From NCBI RefSeq assembly GCF_001894825.1, contig NZ_BCWY01000057.1, positions 1-64,000 of the forward strand: a DNA stretch of 64,000 nucleotides. The letters run 5' to 3'. The notes under the pieces were generated by a model that saw nothing but the letters and a program-made list of their open reading frames with translations, did not search any database and was not told the DNA's origin. Positions 8,167-18,536 of the stretch are shown piece after piece (position 1 is the first letter of the stretch; each line of letters opens with the position of its first letter). The DNA is from Rhodococcus jostii NBRC 16295 (GTDB lineage: Bacteria > Actinomycetota > Actinomycetes > Mycobacteriales > Mycobacteriaceae). Made by a program: the position numbers and the translations under genes.

Positions 8167-8967
8167 GTGCCAGAACAGACCGAGACGACGGAGGCTGCCG
8201 CACTGTGGGAGCGGCGCGGAGGCATCGGCATCATCACGCTGAACCGCCCCAAGGCGCTCAATGCGGTGAACGGCGCGTTGTCGACCGCAGTCGGCACTCT
8301 GCTGGAGCAGGCCGAGAACGATCCCGAGGTGCGGGTAATCGTCGTGACCGGATCGGGCCGCGCGTTCTGCGCGGGCGCCGACCTCAAGGCCCTGGCGGCG
8401 GGCGAGAACACCGCCGCGAAAGGGCATCCCGAGTGGGGATTCGCCGGATACGCACAGCACTGGATCAGCAAGCCGACCATCGCCGCGGTCAACGGATTCG
8501 CCCTGGGCGGCGGCACCGAACTGGTGCTCGCCAGTGACCTCGCGGTCGTGGACGAGGAGGCGAAGCTCGGGCTTCCCGAGGTCAAGCGCGGTCTGTTCGC
8601 CGCCGCGGGCGGTGTGATCCGCCTGCAGCAGCAGATCCCGAAGAAGGTCGCGTTGGAGATCGCGCTGACCGGCGAACCGATCACCGCGGCGCAGGGCAAG
8701 GAACTGGGGCTCGTCAACCGCGTCGCCCCGGCCGGCACCGCGCTCAAGCTCGCGCTGGAACTCGCGGAGCAGATCGCGGCGAACGCTCCGCTGTCCGTGC
8801 GCGAATCGAAGGCGATGATCCACCGCACCGCAACCGAACCCGACTGGGGCGACCGGGCGTGGGAGGCGAACACCGCCGCATTCAAGACCGTCTTCTCCAG
8901 CGCCGACGCCAAGGAAGGGCCCACGGCCTTCGCCGAGAAACGCCAGCCGGTCTGGCAGGGCCGCTGA
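8167..8967 (+). CDS. Enoyl-CoA hydratase
   Basis: A 266-residue crotonase with both hydratase glutamates: E118 in GGGTELVLASD and E138 in LPEVKRGLF, and the oxyanion/CoA segment RAFCAGADLKAL. It therefore should hydrate a trans-2-enoyl-CoA, unlike the two other crotonases in this window. The GTG start is placed after a GGAGGGTGAG ribosome site. It heads a plus-strand series (thiolase, SDR, TetR, reductase, acyl-CoA dehydrogenase), separated from the thiolase by a 22-bp-arm hairpin repeat that could lower read-through. Confidence 0.88.
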   Translation: MPEQTETTEAAALWERRGGIGIITLNRPKALNAVNGALSTAVGTLLEQAENDPEVRVIVVTGSGRAFCAGADLKALAAGENTAAKGHPEWGFAGYAQHWISKPTIAAVNGFALGGGTELVLASDLAVVDEEAKLGLPEVKRGLFAAAGGVIRLQQQIPKKVALEIALTGEPITAAQGKELGLVNRVAPAGTALKLALELAEQIAANAPLSVRESKAMIHRTATEPDWGDRAWEANTAAFKTVFSSADAKEGPTAFAEKRQPVWQGR

Positions 8968-8968
8968 G

Positions 8969-9014
8969 CCTGTGAGTACTTGTTAACCGCGGGCGGTTAA
9001 CAAGTACTCACAGG
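8969..9014. repeat. Family A hairpin repeat, copy 1 (perfect)
   Basis: A perfect 22-bp inverted repeat with a 2-base loop. The arms contain GTGAGTACTTGTTAACC and its complement. It is followed by a small hairpin GGCGGCGCAGCCGC. It begins two bases after the crotonase stop codon. There is no T-run, so it is not a standard intrinsic terminator. Other copies: 21397, 32161, 54107. Confidence 0.9.
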
Positions 9015-9055
9015 CGGCGCAGCCGCACACTTTCACCTCCTCGAAAGGGAACATC

Positions 9056-10249
9056 ATGACCAACGCTGTCATCGTCGACGTCGTCCGCCTCGCTTCCGGT
9101 AAGGGCAAGCCGGGCGGCGCGCTGTCCGGCACCCATCCCGTCGAACTGCTCGCTCAGGTGCTGCGCAGCATCGTCGAACGCAACGGCATCGACCCCGCGC
9201 AGGTCGACGACGTCATCGGCGGGTGTGTCGGTCAGGCCGGCGAGCAGGCCCTCAACATCTCCCGCACCGCGCTGCTGTCGGCCGGCTTCCCGGATTCGGT
9301 CCCGGCCACCACGATCGACCGCCAGTGCGGGTCGAGCCAGCAGGCCGCGCACTTCGCAGCCCAGGGTGTCATCGCCGGTGCCTACGACATGGTGATCGCC
9401 TGCGGTGTGGAGTCGATGTCCCGCGTCCCGATGGGTACGACGACCCTCGGGCAGGACGCCTCCGGCCCGGGTATCGCCGCCCGCTACCCCGAAGGGCTTG
9501 TCAACCAGGGCATCTCCGCGGAACTGATTGCAGCGAAGTGGAAGTTCGACCGCGACACCCTCGACGCGTTCTCCGCGCAGTCGCACCAGCGGGCCGCCGA
9601 CGCCGCCGCGAAGGGGCTGTTCGACAAGGAGATCGTCCCGATCACCGTCACGAACAAGGCCGGGGAGACGGTGACGCACCTCGTCGACGAGACCGTACGC
9701 GCCTCGACCACCGCCGAGGGGCTGTCCGGTCTGAAGTCGTCGTTCTACTCCGAGAAGTATGCGGCCCGGTTCCCGGAGGCGCAGTGGCACATCACCCCCG
9801 GCAACTCCTCGCCGCTGACGGACGGCGCTTCCGCGTCGCTGATCATGAGCGAGGAGATGGCGTCGAAGCTGGGTCTGACCCCGCGGGCGCGGTTCCACTC
9901 GTTCGCCGTCGCCGGTGACGACCCGGTCTTCATGCTCACCGCGCCGATCCCGGCAACGAAGAAGATCCTCGCGAAGTCGGGGCTGAGCATCGACGACATC
10001 GACGCGTACGAGGTCAACGAGGCATTCGCGCCGGTGCCGCTGGCGTGGGCCCACGAGTTCGGGGCCGACCCGGCCAAGCTCAACCCGTGGGGCGGCGCCA
10101 TCGCGCTCGGCCACGCGCTCGGTTCTTCGGGCACCCGCCTGCTGAGCACCCTGGTCAACAACCTCGAGGCCACCGGCGGACGCTATGGCCTGCAGACCAT
10201 GTGCGAGGGCGCCGGCATGGCCAACGCCACCATCATCGAACGTATCTGA
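9056..10249 (+). CDS. Thiolase (acetyl-CoA C-acyltransferase)
   Basis: A 397-residue thiolase that cleaves a 3-oxoacyl-CoA with CoA, releasing acetyl- or propionyl-CoA. Catalytic residues: nucleophile C91 in [14 protein letters not shown] loop, H353 in [14 protein letters not shown] and C383 in [10 protein letters not shown]. The GTEP-type membrane or ACP features are absent. It is followed after 41 bases by a 3-hydroxyacyl-CoA dehydrogenase-like SDR, giving hydratase, dehydrogenase and thiolase steps in one cluster. Start ATG 9056 has GAAAGG upstream. Confidence 0.92.
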   Translation: MTNAVIVDVVRLASGKGKPGGALSGTHPVELLAQVLRSIVERNGIDPAQVDDVIGGCVGQAGEQALNISRTALLSAGFPDSVPATTIDRQCGSSQQAAHFAAQGVIAGAYDMVIACGVESMSRVPMGTTTLGQDASGPGIAARYPEGLVNQGISAELIAAKWKFDRDTLDAFSAQSHQRAADAAAKGLFDKEIVPITVTNKAGETVTHLVDETVRASTTAEGLSGLKSSFYSEKYAARFPEAQWHITPGNSSPLTDGASASLIMSEEMASKLGLTPRARFHSFAVAGDDPVFMLTAPIPATKKILAKSGLSIDDIDAYEVNEAFAPVPLAWAHEFGADPAKLNPWGGAIALGHALGSSGTRLLSTLVNNLEATGGRYGLQTMCEGAGMANATIIERI

Positions 10250-10290
10250 CACACCCTCCCCGAAAAGTCCTGTCTTCGAAAGGTATAGAA

Positions 10291-11052
10291 ATGATCGTCA
10301 ACGACAGCGTCGCTCTCGTCACCGGCGGAGCGTCGGGCCTCGGCCTGGCCACCACCAAGGCCCTGCTCGCCGACGGCGCCAGCGTCGTCATCATCGACCT
10401 GCCCTCGTCCAACGGTGAGACCGTCGCCAAGGAACTCGGCGACCGTGTGCGCTTCGCCGCCGGCGACGTCACCAGCGAGGCCGACGTGTCCGCCGCCCTC
10501 GATGTCGCGGAGTCCCTCGGACCGCTGCGTGTGGCCGTGAACTGCGCCGGCATCGGCAACGCCATCAAGACCGTGAGCAAGAACGGCGCGTTCCCGCTGG
10601 CCGACTTCACCAAGATCGTCACCGTCAACCTGATCGGCACGTTCAACGTGATCCGCCTTGCTGCCGAGCGCATCTCGAAGAACGAGCCGATCGAGGGTGA
10701 GCGCGGCGTCATCATCAACACGGCGTCCGTCGCCGCGTACGAGGGCCAGATCGGTCAGGCCGCGTACTCCGCGTCCAAGGGCGGCGTCGTCGGCATGACC
10801 CTCCCGATCGCCCGCGACCTCGCCTCGCTGCTGATCCGCGTCAACACCATCGCTCCCGGCCTGTTCAAGACGCCGCTGCTCGGCTCCCTCCCGGAGGCGG
10901 CGCAGCAGTCGCTCGGCGGTCAGGTGCCGCACCCCTCGCGTCTCGGCGACCCGTCCGAGTACGGTGCGCTCGCCGCGCACATCGTCAGCAACCCGATGCT
11001 CAACGGCGAGACCATCCGTCTCGACGGCGCCATCCGCATGGCACCGCGCTGA
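10291..11052 (+). CDS. 3-hydroxyacyl-CoA dehydrogenase type II-like SDR
   Basis: A 253-residue short-chain dehydrogenase. It has TGGASGLG (11-18), NCAGIG (84-89), catalytic S146, Y159 and K163 (YSASK) and the substrate-loop [10 protein letters not shown], a set typical of HSD17B10/type II 3-hydroxyacyl-CoA dehydrogenases that use NAD+. ATG 10291 follows CGAAAGG. Its place between thiolase and acyl-CoA dehydrogenase makes oxidation of a 3-hydroxyacyl-CoA, possibly 2-methyl-branched, the likely job. The substrate remains inference. Confidence 0.87.
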   Translation: MIVNDSVALVTGGASGLGLATTKALLADGASVVIIDLPSSNGETVAKELGDRVRFAAGDVTSEADVSAALDVAESLGPLRVAVNCAGIGNAIKTVSKNGAFPLADFTKIVTVNLIGTFNVIRLAAERISKNEPIEGERGVIINTASVAAYEGQIGQAAYSASKGGVVGMTLPIARDLASLLIRVNTIAPGLFKTPLLGSLPEAAQQSLGGQVPHPSRLGDPSEYGALAAHIVSNPMLNGETIRLDGAIRMAPR

Positions 11053-11062
11053 TCGGCGACCT

Positions 11063-12713
<1,651 letters not shown>

Positions 12714-12734
12714 CGGAACGGTAGGAGAGAAATC

Positions 12735-13886
12735 ATGCAGCGCAACATCTTCGAACAGGATCACGAGGCGTACCGGGAGACCGTGCGCGAGTTCCTCGCC
12801 CGTGAAATCGAGCCGAATTACGAGCAGTGGGAATCCGACCGGCTGATCGACCGGTCGGCGTGGCTGGCCGCCGGCAAGTCCGGGATCGTCGGGCTCAGCG
12901 TGCCGGAGGAGTTCGGCGGCTCGGGCGTCGCCGACTACCGCTTCCGGTACGTCGTGGCCGAGGAGATCGCCCGCACCGCGACGACGTCGTTCGGTTCGGG
13001 ACTGTCGCTCCAGGACGACATCGCGATCCCGTACATCGTGAACCTCGGCACGGACGAGCAGAAGCAGCGGTGGCTGCCCGGCATGGCCGTGGGCGAACTC
13101 ATCGGTGCGATCGCGATGACCGAACCCGGCACCGGAAGCGACCTGCAAGGCATCAAGACGACGGCGGTGCGGGACGGCGACGAGTGGGTGATCAACGGTC
13201 AGAAGACGTTCATCACCAACGGTATTCACTCCGACATCGTCATCGTCGTGGCCCGCACCGACCCGAACGCAGGGTCCAAGGGCTTCTCGCTCCTCGTCGT
13301 GGAGCGGGGCATGCCCGGCTTCAGTCGTGGTCGCAAGCTGCACAAGGTCGGTCTCGCCGGTCAGGACACCGCGGAGTTGGTGTTCGAGGACGTGCGGGTG
13401 CCCGCGACCAACCTGCTCGGCACCGAGGGGCGCGGGTTCGTCCATCTCATGGAAAACCTGCCCCTCGAGCGTATTTCGATCGCGGTCAATGCTATCGCCG
13501 TGGCGAAGGCCGCCTATCGGTGGACCCGGGACTACGTGTTCGAGCGGAAGGCGTTCGGGAAGCCGATCGGTGACCTGCAGAACACCCGGTTCGCGCTGGC
13601 GGAGATGCTCACCGAGATCGAGGTGACCGAATCGCACATCGACCGGTGCGTACTCGCCTTGAACGCAGACGAACTCACCGCCGTCGACGCGTCGAAGGGC
13701 AAGTGGTGGGCCAGTGAACTGCAGAAGCGTGTCGTCGACCGCTGCGTCCAGTTGCACGGCGGCTACGGCTACATGATGGAGTACCCCATCGGCCGCGCCT
13801 ACGTCGACAGCCGCATTCAGACGATCTACGGCGGAACCACCGAGATCATGAAGGAAATCATCGGACGCGACATCGCGTCACAGTAG
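12735..13886 (+). CDS. Acyl-CoA dehydrogenase (long-chain/isovaleryl type active site)
   Basis: A 383-residue FAD enzyme that introduces the 2,3 double bond into an acyl-CoA. Signature AMTEPGTGSDLQG (127-139) and FAD/dimer segments YGGTTEIMKEIIGR are clear. The position that is the base in MCAD/SCAD is glycine (YGGT), so the catalytic Glu should be E245 in NLPLERISIA, as in LCAD and isovaleryl-CoA dehydrogenase. ATG 12735 has GGAGAGA upstream. It is the last gene of the plus-strand series and is followed at once by a hairpin repeat. Confidence 0.9.
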   Translation: MQRNIFEQDHEAYRETVREFLAREIEPNYEQWESDRLIDRSAWLAAGKSGIVGLSVPEEFGGSGVADYRFRYVVAEEIARTATTSFGSGLSLQDDIAIPYIVNLGTDEQKQRWLPGMAVGELIGAIAMTEPGTGSDLQGIKTTAVRDGDEWVINGQKTFITNGIHSDIVIVVARTDPNAGSKGFSLLVVERGMPGFSRGRKLHKVGLAGQDTAELVFEDVRVPATNLLGTEGRGFVHLMENLPLERISIAVNAIAVAKAAYRWTRDYVFERKAFGKPIGDLQNTRFALAEMLTEIEVTESHIDRCVLALNADELTAVDASKGKWWASELQKRVVDRCVQLHGGYGYMMEYPIGRAYVDSRIQTIYGGTTEIMKEIIGRDIASQ

Positions 13887-13954
13887 GCGGCTCCGCCGCT
13901 CGTGCGTGGTTGACGAGTCTCTGGACTCCTCAACCACGCACGGGCGCGAAGCGC
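13887..13954. repeat. Family B hairpin repeat, copy 1, between convergent genes
   Basis: A core inverted repeat 13901-13942 (arms CGTGCGTGGTTGACGAGTC and complement, one mismatch, loop around TCTG) is flanked by two small GC hairpins, GGCGGCTCCGCCGC before and GGCGCGAAGCGCC after. It fills the whole space between the acyl-CoA dehydrogenase stop and the stop of the converging NMO gene. Other copies: 59951 and 63458. It may act as a bidirectional transcription stop, though it lacks T-runs. Confidence 0.85.
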
Positions 13955-14932
13955 CTAGAGCAGCCGCGCCTTCGCGTCGGCGTACTCGCGGGTGAGACGG
14001 TCGACGATGTCCGTCACCGGGACCACCGCGTCGACGGCGCCGATGCCCTGCCCGGCGCCCCAGATGTCGCGCCAGGGCTTGGCTTCCGACTTCGCGGCGG
14101 TGTCGGCGTCCTCACCGACACCGAAGTCCATGGCGGTCGGGTCCGACACGGCGAGGTTGTGCGGGTCGAGTCCGGCGGCCTCGATGCTGCCGCGGAGGTA
14201 GTTGCCGTGCACCCCGGTGAACAGGTTGGAGTAGACGATGTCGGACGCGGTGGAGTCGACGATCATCTGCTTGTAGCGCTGGTCCGCGGTGGCCTCTTCG
14301 GTGGCGATGAACGCGGAGCCGATGTAGGCGAGGTCGGCGCCGGCGGCCTGCGCGGCGAGGACGGAGCGGCCGTGCGCGATGGAGCCGGACAGCAGGACCG
14401 GTCCGTCGAACCACTCGCGGATCTCCTGGATCAACGCGAACGGTGACAGGGTGCCTGCGTGTCCGCCCGCACCGGCTGCGACGGCGATGAGGCCGTCGGC
14501 GCCCTTCTCCACTGCCTTCTTCGCGAACTTGTTGTTGATGACGTCGTGGAGGACGATGCCGCCGTAGCTGTGGACGGCGTCGTTGACGTCGGCACGGGCG
14601 CCGAGGGACGTGATGACGATCGGGACCTGGAATTCGACGATGGTGGCCAGGTCGTCGTCGAGACGGTCGTTGCTCTTGTGCACGATCAGGTTGACCGCGT
14701 ACGGGGCGGACGGCGTCTCGGGGTTGTTGGCGTCGTGCTTCGCGAGTTCTTCGGTGATGCGGGTGAGCCATTCGCGCAGCACCGGCTGCGGCCGGGCGTT
14801 GAGGGAGGGGAAGGACCCGACGATGCCGGACGTCGACTGCGCGATCACCAGGTCGGGACCGGACACGATGAACATCGGCGACGCCACCACGGGCAGGCGG
14901 AGCCGGTCTTGCAGGATGGGGGGCAGGCTCAT
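13955..14932 (-). CDS. Nitronate monooxygenase family flavoprotein
   Basis: A 325-residue FMN barrel protein. The start is ATG 14932 with AGGAGA upstream; a longer open frame lacks similarity. Visible motifs: PVVASPMFIVSGPDL at the N-terminus, GADGLIAVAAGAGGHAG with the conserved His of class I nitronate monooxygenases, and SGSIAHGRSVLAAQAAGADLAYIGSAF for phosphate binding. It is the third gene of a minus operon after a crotonase and a SnoaL-like protein, and is distinct from the PA1024-like protein at 11730. Oxidation of a nitronate or reduction of an enone are both possible. Confidence 0.82.
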   Translation of the reverse strand: MSLPPILQDRLRLPVVASPMFIVSGPDLVIAQSTSGIVGSFPSLNARPQPVLREWLTRITEELAKHDANNPETPSAPYAVNLIVHKSNDRLDDDLATIVEFQVPIVITSLGARADVNDAVHSYGGIVLHDVINNKFAKKAVEKGADGLIAVAAGAGGHAGTLSPFALIQEIREWFDGPVLLSGSIAHGRSVLAAQAAGADLAYIGSAFIATEEATADQRYKQMIVDSTASDIVYSNLFTGVHGNYLRGSIEAAGLDPHNLAVSDPTAMDFGVGEDADTAAKSEAKPWRDIWGAGQGIGAVDAVVPVTDIVDRLTREYADAKARLL

Positions 14933-14973
14933 GAATTTCTCCTCGATGCAGTGGTGTAAGACGATGCGGTGGT

Positions 14974-15375
14974 TTACGACTGGGAGAGCTGGGCGGCCAT
15001 CAGGGGGATGAGCGCCTGCAGGCCTTTCACGGGACGAACCATCACCTTGAACGACGTGATCTGGTCGCGGTCGTTCCAGTGGATCAGATCGATGCCGTTG
15101 ACGTGGATGCCGTCGAGTTCGGTGGCGAATTCCAGGACCGCCGAACGGTCGCCGTACCACTCCTCGACGTACCGGAAGCCGGTGCCGTCGAAGACGGTCA
15201 GGGCGGCGCCGAGGTAGGCCAGGACCTTCGGTTTCCCTTCCTGCGGAGTGAATACCGCGGGTGAGGAGAACACGGCGGCGTCCGCGACGAGGGCGTCGAG
15301 GGCGTCGAGATCGCGGTTGTCGACGACGCGGTGCCAGCGTTCGACGACGTCGGGGCGCGCCGGCGTCGCGGTCAT
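14974..15375 (-). CDS. Nuclear transport factor 2 / SnoaL-like family protein
   Basis: A 133-residue cone-fold protein. It starts VVERWHRVVDNRDLDALDALVADDA-like and continues VFSSPAVFTPQEGKPKV and FRYVEEWYG, the standard SnoaL-like layout. Such proteins are steroid isomerases, epoxide hydrolases or dehydratases, or ligand carriers; none can be chosen. The ATG (15375) overlaps the stop of the upstream crotonase by four bases, so the two are translationally coupled. Confidence 0.82.
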   Translation of the reverse strand: MTATPARPDVVERWHRVVDNRDLDALDALVADAAVFSSPAVFTPQEGKPKVLAYLGAALTVFDGTGFRYVEEWYGDRSAVLEFATELDGIHVNGIDLIHWNDRDQITSFKVMVRPVKGLQALIPLMAAQLSQS

Positions 15376-16229
15376 CCGCGGAACGCCGGGATCGGGAGGT
15401 CGCCGCCGAACACGTCCGGCAGGTCGTCGCGCACGCTGTCGGGGAAGACGGCGGGCCGCTTCTCCAGGAATGCGGAGATGCCTTCCTTCGCGTCCGGTCC
15501 GATCCCGCGGATGTTGATCCCCCGGGTTTCGACGCGGTGCGCGATCATCGGGTGTTCGGCGCCGAGCGCTCGCCACATCATCTGCCGGGACAGCGCCACC
15601 GACACGGGGGCGGAGTGCTCGGTCAGGCTGCGGGCCAGGGCGTAGGCCTCGTCGAGCAGGGATTCACGCGGGTACAGCTTGTAGACGAGGCCGGCGTCGA
15701 GAGCTTCGGTGGCGGGGAACACCCGGCCCGAGTACACCCAGTCGAGGGCGGTCTGAAGGGAGACGAGGCGCGGCAGGAACCAGGTGGAACAGGATTCGGG
15801 GACGATGCCGCGGCGGTTGAACACGAATCCGATGCGGGCGTCGTCGGCGGCGAGCCGGAAGTCGGCGGCGAGGGTCATCGTGATGCCCACGCCCACGGCA
15901 GGCCCGTTGATGGCGGCGATGATCGGTTTGCGGGATTCGAACATGCGGAGCACCACCCGGCCGCCTCCGTCGCGGCGGGTGTCGCCGGCCTCGTCCTCGC
16001 CCTGCCATTGGCCGAACGTGTCGGCGCCCGAGGACAGGTCTGCGCCCGCACAGAACGCTCGTCCGGCTCCAGTGACGACGATAGCCCGCACGGAGTCGTC
16101 GGCGTCGCACCGGTCGTAGGCGGCGATCAGCTCGTTCTCCATGGTGGTGGTGAAGGCGTTGAGCTGGTCGGGACGGTTGAGGGTGATCGTCGCGATGCCG
16201 TCGGCGACGTCGAGTTCGATGTGCTCCAC
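15372..16229 (-). CDS. Enoyl-CoA hydratase/isomerase family protein (isomerase-like)
   Basis: A 285-residue crotonase with RAFCAGADLSSG and GPAVGVGITMTLAADF, in which the first hydratase Glu is replaced by Thr. The second acid is kept as E145 in RRGIVPESCSTWFLPR, a pattern seen in delta3-delta2-enoyl-CoA isomerase-like proteins. It is therefore probably an isomerase. It is the promoter-proximal gene of a three-gene minus operon and is divergent from a TetR gene; CCGAACGATCGCTAG lies 22 bases upstream of its start. There is an unusual Gly/Arg/Asp-rich insert at about 80-92. Confidence 0.84.
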   Translation of the reverse strand: MEHIELDVADGIATITLNRPDQLNAFTTTMENELIAAYDRCDADDSVRAIVVTGAGRAFCAGADLSSGADTFGQWQGEDEAGDTRRDGGGRVVLRMFESRKPIIAAINGPAVGVGITMTLAADFRLAADDARIGFVFNRRGIVPESCSTWFLPRLVSLQTALDWVYSGRVFPATEALDAGLVYKLYPRESLLDEAYALARSLTEHSAPVSVALSRQMMWRALGAEHPMIAHRVETRGINIRGIGPDAKEGISAFLEKRPAVFPDSVRDDLPDVFGGDLPIPAFRG

Positions 16230-16250
16230 CGCCCCAGCATGACATTGTTA

Positions 16251-16265
16251 CCGAACGATCGCTAG
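16251..16265. promoter_or_regulatory. TetR-like operator CCGAACGATCGCTAG between divergent genes
   Basis: CCGAACGATCGCTAG lies between the crotonase operon (minus) and the TetR gene (plus). It shares CGAACGATCG exactly with a site at 22794 and the core with 8125 and 22912. Position between a regulator and a beta-oxidation operon is typical of an autoregulated TetR system. Confidence 0.5.
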
Positions 16266-16363
16266 AGCGGGTTTTGTGACGGGACCCACTACGCTGGGAG
16301 TGGTCGTGTGATGGGTGGAGCGGGGACGGAGACCGAGGGATGTGCGCTGCAAAGGTGGCCGCC

Positions 16364-16945
16364 GTGAGCACGGGAACCGGGCGGCAGGTGATCCTCGATT
16401 CCGCCGTCACGAACATGAACGAACGCGGCTACCACGGCACCTCCATGCGCGACATCGCCCGCGGCGCCGACATCACCGTCGCCTCGATCTACCACCACTT
16501 CGCGTCGAAGCAGGAAATTCTGCAGGACATCATGGTGCGCGCGCTCCACGACGCCATCGCAATGACCCGCGGTGCGCTGCTGCGCTCGGGGGGTGCACCC
16601 GCAGACCAGCTGCAGTCGCTGGTGCGGGCCTGGGTCATGTTCCACACCACCCGCCAGCTGGACGCGATGGTCGGCGCCACCGAGATCCGCAGCCTCGACG
16701 ACGCCGGCCGTCGCCTCGTCGTCGCTCTTCGTGACGAACAGGAACACCTCTTCCGCGACGTCATCGAGCGCGGCGTCGAGGAGGGCGACTTCGCGACGGA
16801 ATACCCGAGGGACGCCGTCCGCGGCATCATCAACATGGGCCAGTCGGTCTGCACGTGGTGGCACGCCGACGGCCCGATGAAACCCGAAGAGCTCGCCGAA
16901 CGCTACGCCGACCTGGCCCTCGCGATGGTGAAACCGGTCGTCTGA
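16364..16945 (+). CDS. TetR family transcriptional regulator
   Basis: A 193-residue regulator counted from GTG 16364, which has AAAGGTGG five bases upstream; an ATG at 16340 in the same frame has no properly spaced ribosome site. The HTH runs over about residues 25-48 (RGYHGTSMRDIARGADITVASIYHHF in two parts). The ligand domain includes MGQSVCTWWHADGPMKPEELAERYADL, typical of TetR proteins controlling acyl-CoA catabolism. It diverges from the crotonase operon with a shared operator candidate, so acyl-CoA responsive repression of that operon is the simplest model. It is five bases from the YihY gene. Confidence 0.87.
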   Translation: MSTGTGRQVILDSAVTNMNERGYHGTSMRDIARGADITVASIYHHFASKQEILQDIMVRALHDAIAMTRGALLRSGGAPADQLQSLVRAWVMFHTTRQLDAMVGATEIRSLDDAGRRLVVALRDEQEHLFRDVIERGVEEGDFATEYPRDAVRGIINMGQSVCTWWHADGPMKPEELAERYADLALAMVKPVV

Positions 16946-16950
16946 TCGCC

Positions 16951-17952
16951 ATGAAGTTCGCCCGACGGCTCGACGCACTCCAGCAGAAATACCCGGCGAT
17001 GGGATTCCCGATCGCCGTCACGTACAAGTTCCTCGACGATCAGGGCGTGTACCTCGCGGCGCTGATCGCGTACTACGGGTTCATCTCGCTGTTTCCCCTG
17101 CTGCTTCTGCTGTCCACGGTGCTCGGGTTCGTGCTGTCCGGACATTCCGAACTGCAGCAGGACATCATCGACTCGGCGCTGAGCCAATTCCCGGTGATCG
17201 GCGCCGACCTGGCCGACCCGCACCGGATCGGCGGCGGGGTGACGGGCCTGGTGATCGGACTCGTCGGCGCCATCTACGGCGGACTCGGGGTCGCGCTGGC
17301 CAGCCAGAACGCGATGAACACGGCATGGTCGGTACCCCGGAACATGCGGCCCGACCCGATCCGAGGCCGGTTGCGGGGTCTGCTGTTGCTCGGCACGATC
17401 GGTCTCGCCGTCCTGGGCACGGCCGCGGTGGCGGCGGTCGGCGCCGCGACGCACCTGTCCGGATCGTTCACCGTGCTTCTCATGCTCGCCGCGATCACGA
17501 TCAACTCGGCGATCTTCATCCTCGCGTTCCGGCTCGCCACTGCCCGGCCGCTGTCCGTCGCCGACGTCGCGCCCGGCGCAGTCGCAGCAGCCGTGGTGTG
17601 GCAGGTGCTCCAGTCGTTCGGTGCGTATTACGTGAGCAAGGTGGTGAGCACGGCGTCGGTGACGAACGGGGTGTTCGCCGTCGTGCTGGGGTTGCTGGCG
17701 TTCCTCTTCCTCGCCGCCGCGGCGATCGTGGTGTGTGTGGAGATCAACGTCGTCCGCGTCGACAGGCTGCACCCGCGGGCGTTGCTCGGGCCGTTCACGG
17801 ACAAGGCCGACCTCGTGGAGGGGGACAGACGGACGTTTACGGACCAGGCGAAGGCGCAACGCGCCGTACCGCACGAGGGAATCCACGTCACGTTCGACGA
17901 ACTTTCTGGGACGATGGACGAGTCAGCACCGACGTCGAAGGAGGAGCCGTGA
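16951..17952 (+). CDS. YihY/BrkB family inner membrane protein
   Basis: A 333-residue integral membrane protein with about six membrane segments. It contains AALIAYYGFISLFPLLLLL near the N-terminus and ASQNAMNTAWSVP, hallmarks of the YihY (formerly annotated RNase BN) family, and ends in a hydrophilic tail of about 60 residues. Function is not established; the old RNase BN label is known to be wrong. ATG 16951 follows the TetR stop by five bases. Confidence 0.88.
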   Translation: MKFARRLDALQQKYPAMGFPIAVTYKFLDDQGVYLAALIAYYGFISLFPLLLLLSTVLGFVLSGHSELQQDIIDSALSQFPVIGADLADPHRIGGGVTGLVIGLVGAIYGGLGVALASQNAMNTAWSVPRNMRPDPIRGRLRGLLLLGTIGLAVLGTAAVAAVGAATHLSGSFTVLLMLAAITINSAIFILAFRLATARPLSVADVAPGAVAAAVVWQVLQSFGAYYVSKVVSTASVTNGVFAVVLGLLAFLFLAAAAIVVCVEINVVRVDRLHPRALLGPFTDKADLVEGDRRTFTDQAKAQRAVPHEGIHVTFDELSGTMDESAPTSKEEP

Positions 17953-18311
17953 CCGATCCGATCTTCGACAAGTCGGAACAGCTGAAGCAGGTCCAGCAGG
18001 GGATTCTTCCCGGAGAGACGATCATCGCCGTGTACGACTGCATCGGCGCGGGCACCGGCTTCCTCGGGATCACGAACCTTCGCGTCGTGATCCAGGACAA
18101 GAGTTTCGTCGGGAAGCGCACCGCGATCACGTCCATCCCGTACAAGAACATCCGGTCGGTCTCGTTTCTCAGCAACAAGTCGTGGGCCGGCCAGTTCTTC
18201 TCCTCCAGCAGCATCGCCGTCGACGTCGCCCAGACCACGTACGAGGCCGACTTCCGCGGCATGGACAAGGCCCATCACGTCCACACGGTGATCCTTCAGA
18301 ACATCACGTGA
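17949..18311 (+). CDS. Bacterial PH-domain protein
   Basis: A 120-residue single-domain protein beginning TDPIFDKSEQLKQVQQGILPGE and containing DCIGAGTGFLGITNLRVVIQD, the pattern of the bacterial pleckstrin-homology family (PF08000). It has no signal peptide or membrane segment. The GTG start overlaps the YihY stop (GTGA) and is preceded by AAGGAGGAG, so it is the last gene of the TetR-YihY-PH operon. Function unknown. Confidence 0.85.
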   Translation: MTDPIFDKSEQLKQVQQGILPGETIIAVYDCIGAGTGFLGITNLRVVIQDKSFVGKRTAITSIPYKNIRSVSFLSNKSWAGQFFSSSSIAVDVAQTTYEADFRGMDKAHHVHTVILQNIT

Positions 18312-18328
18312 CGTAGATCGCTCCGCTC

Positions 18329-18361
18329 GGGCGCATCGCCCCACGTCACGGCGATGCGCCC
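18329..18361 (+). terminator. Strong hairpin, probable terminator of the TetR-YihY-PH operon
   Basis: GGGCGCATCGCC and GGCGATGCGCCC form a perfect 12-bp stem with a 9-base loop, 17 bases after the PH-domain stop. There is no clear T-run, as is common in high-GC actinobacteria. The remaining 175 bases to the MFS gene hold nothing I can assign beyond a presumed promoter. Confidence 0.65.
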
Positions 18362-18536
18362 ATGCGCGGGGGGCGGTGAGTGGAATCACGCCCGCGAGGA
18401 TTGTTAATTCGCTTGCGGCCTCACCCATACTGGGACGAGCCGGTTTGCCACGATCTCGGCCCGGCGCTTTCCTCAGGCGAGCCCACAGCATGTGTTCGCC
18501 GATCCTACGATCAGCCCCGATGGGAGTCCTGCTGCC

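Noticed and set aside
8969-9014. Reading the perfect palindromes as standard intrinsic terminators or phage attachment sites
   Set aside because: No T-run follows, there is no integrase, and the same sequence recurs at several gene ends, which fits a dispersed repeat better.
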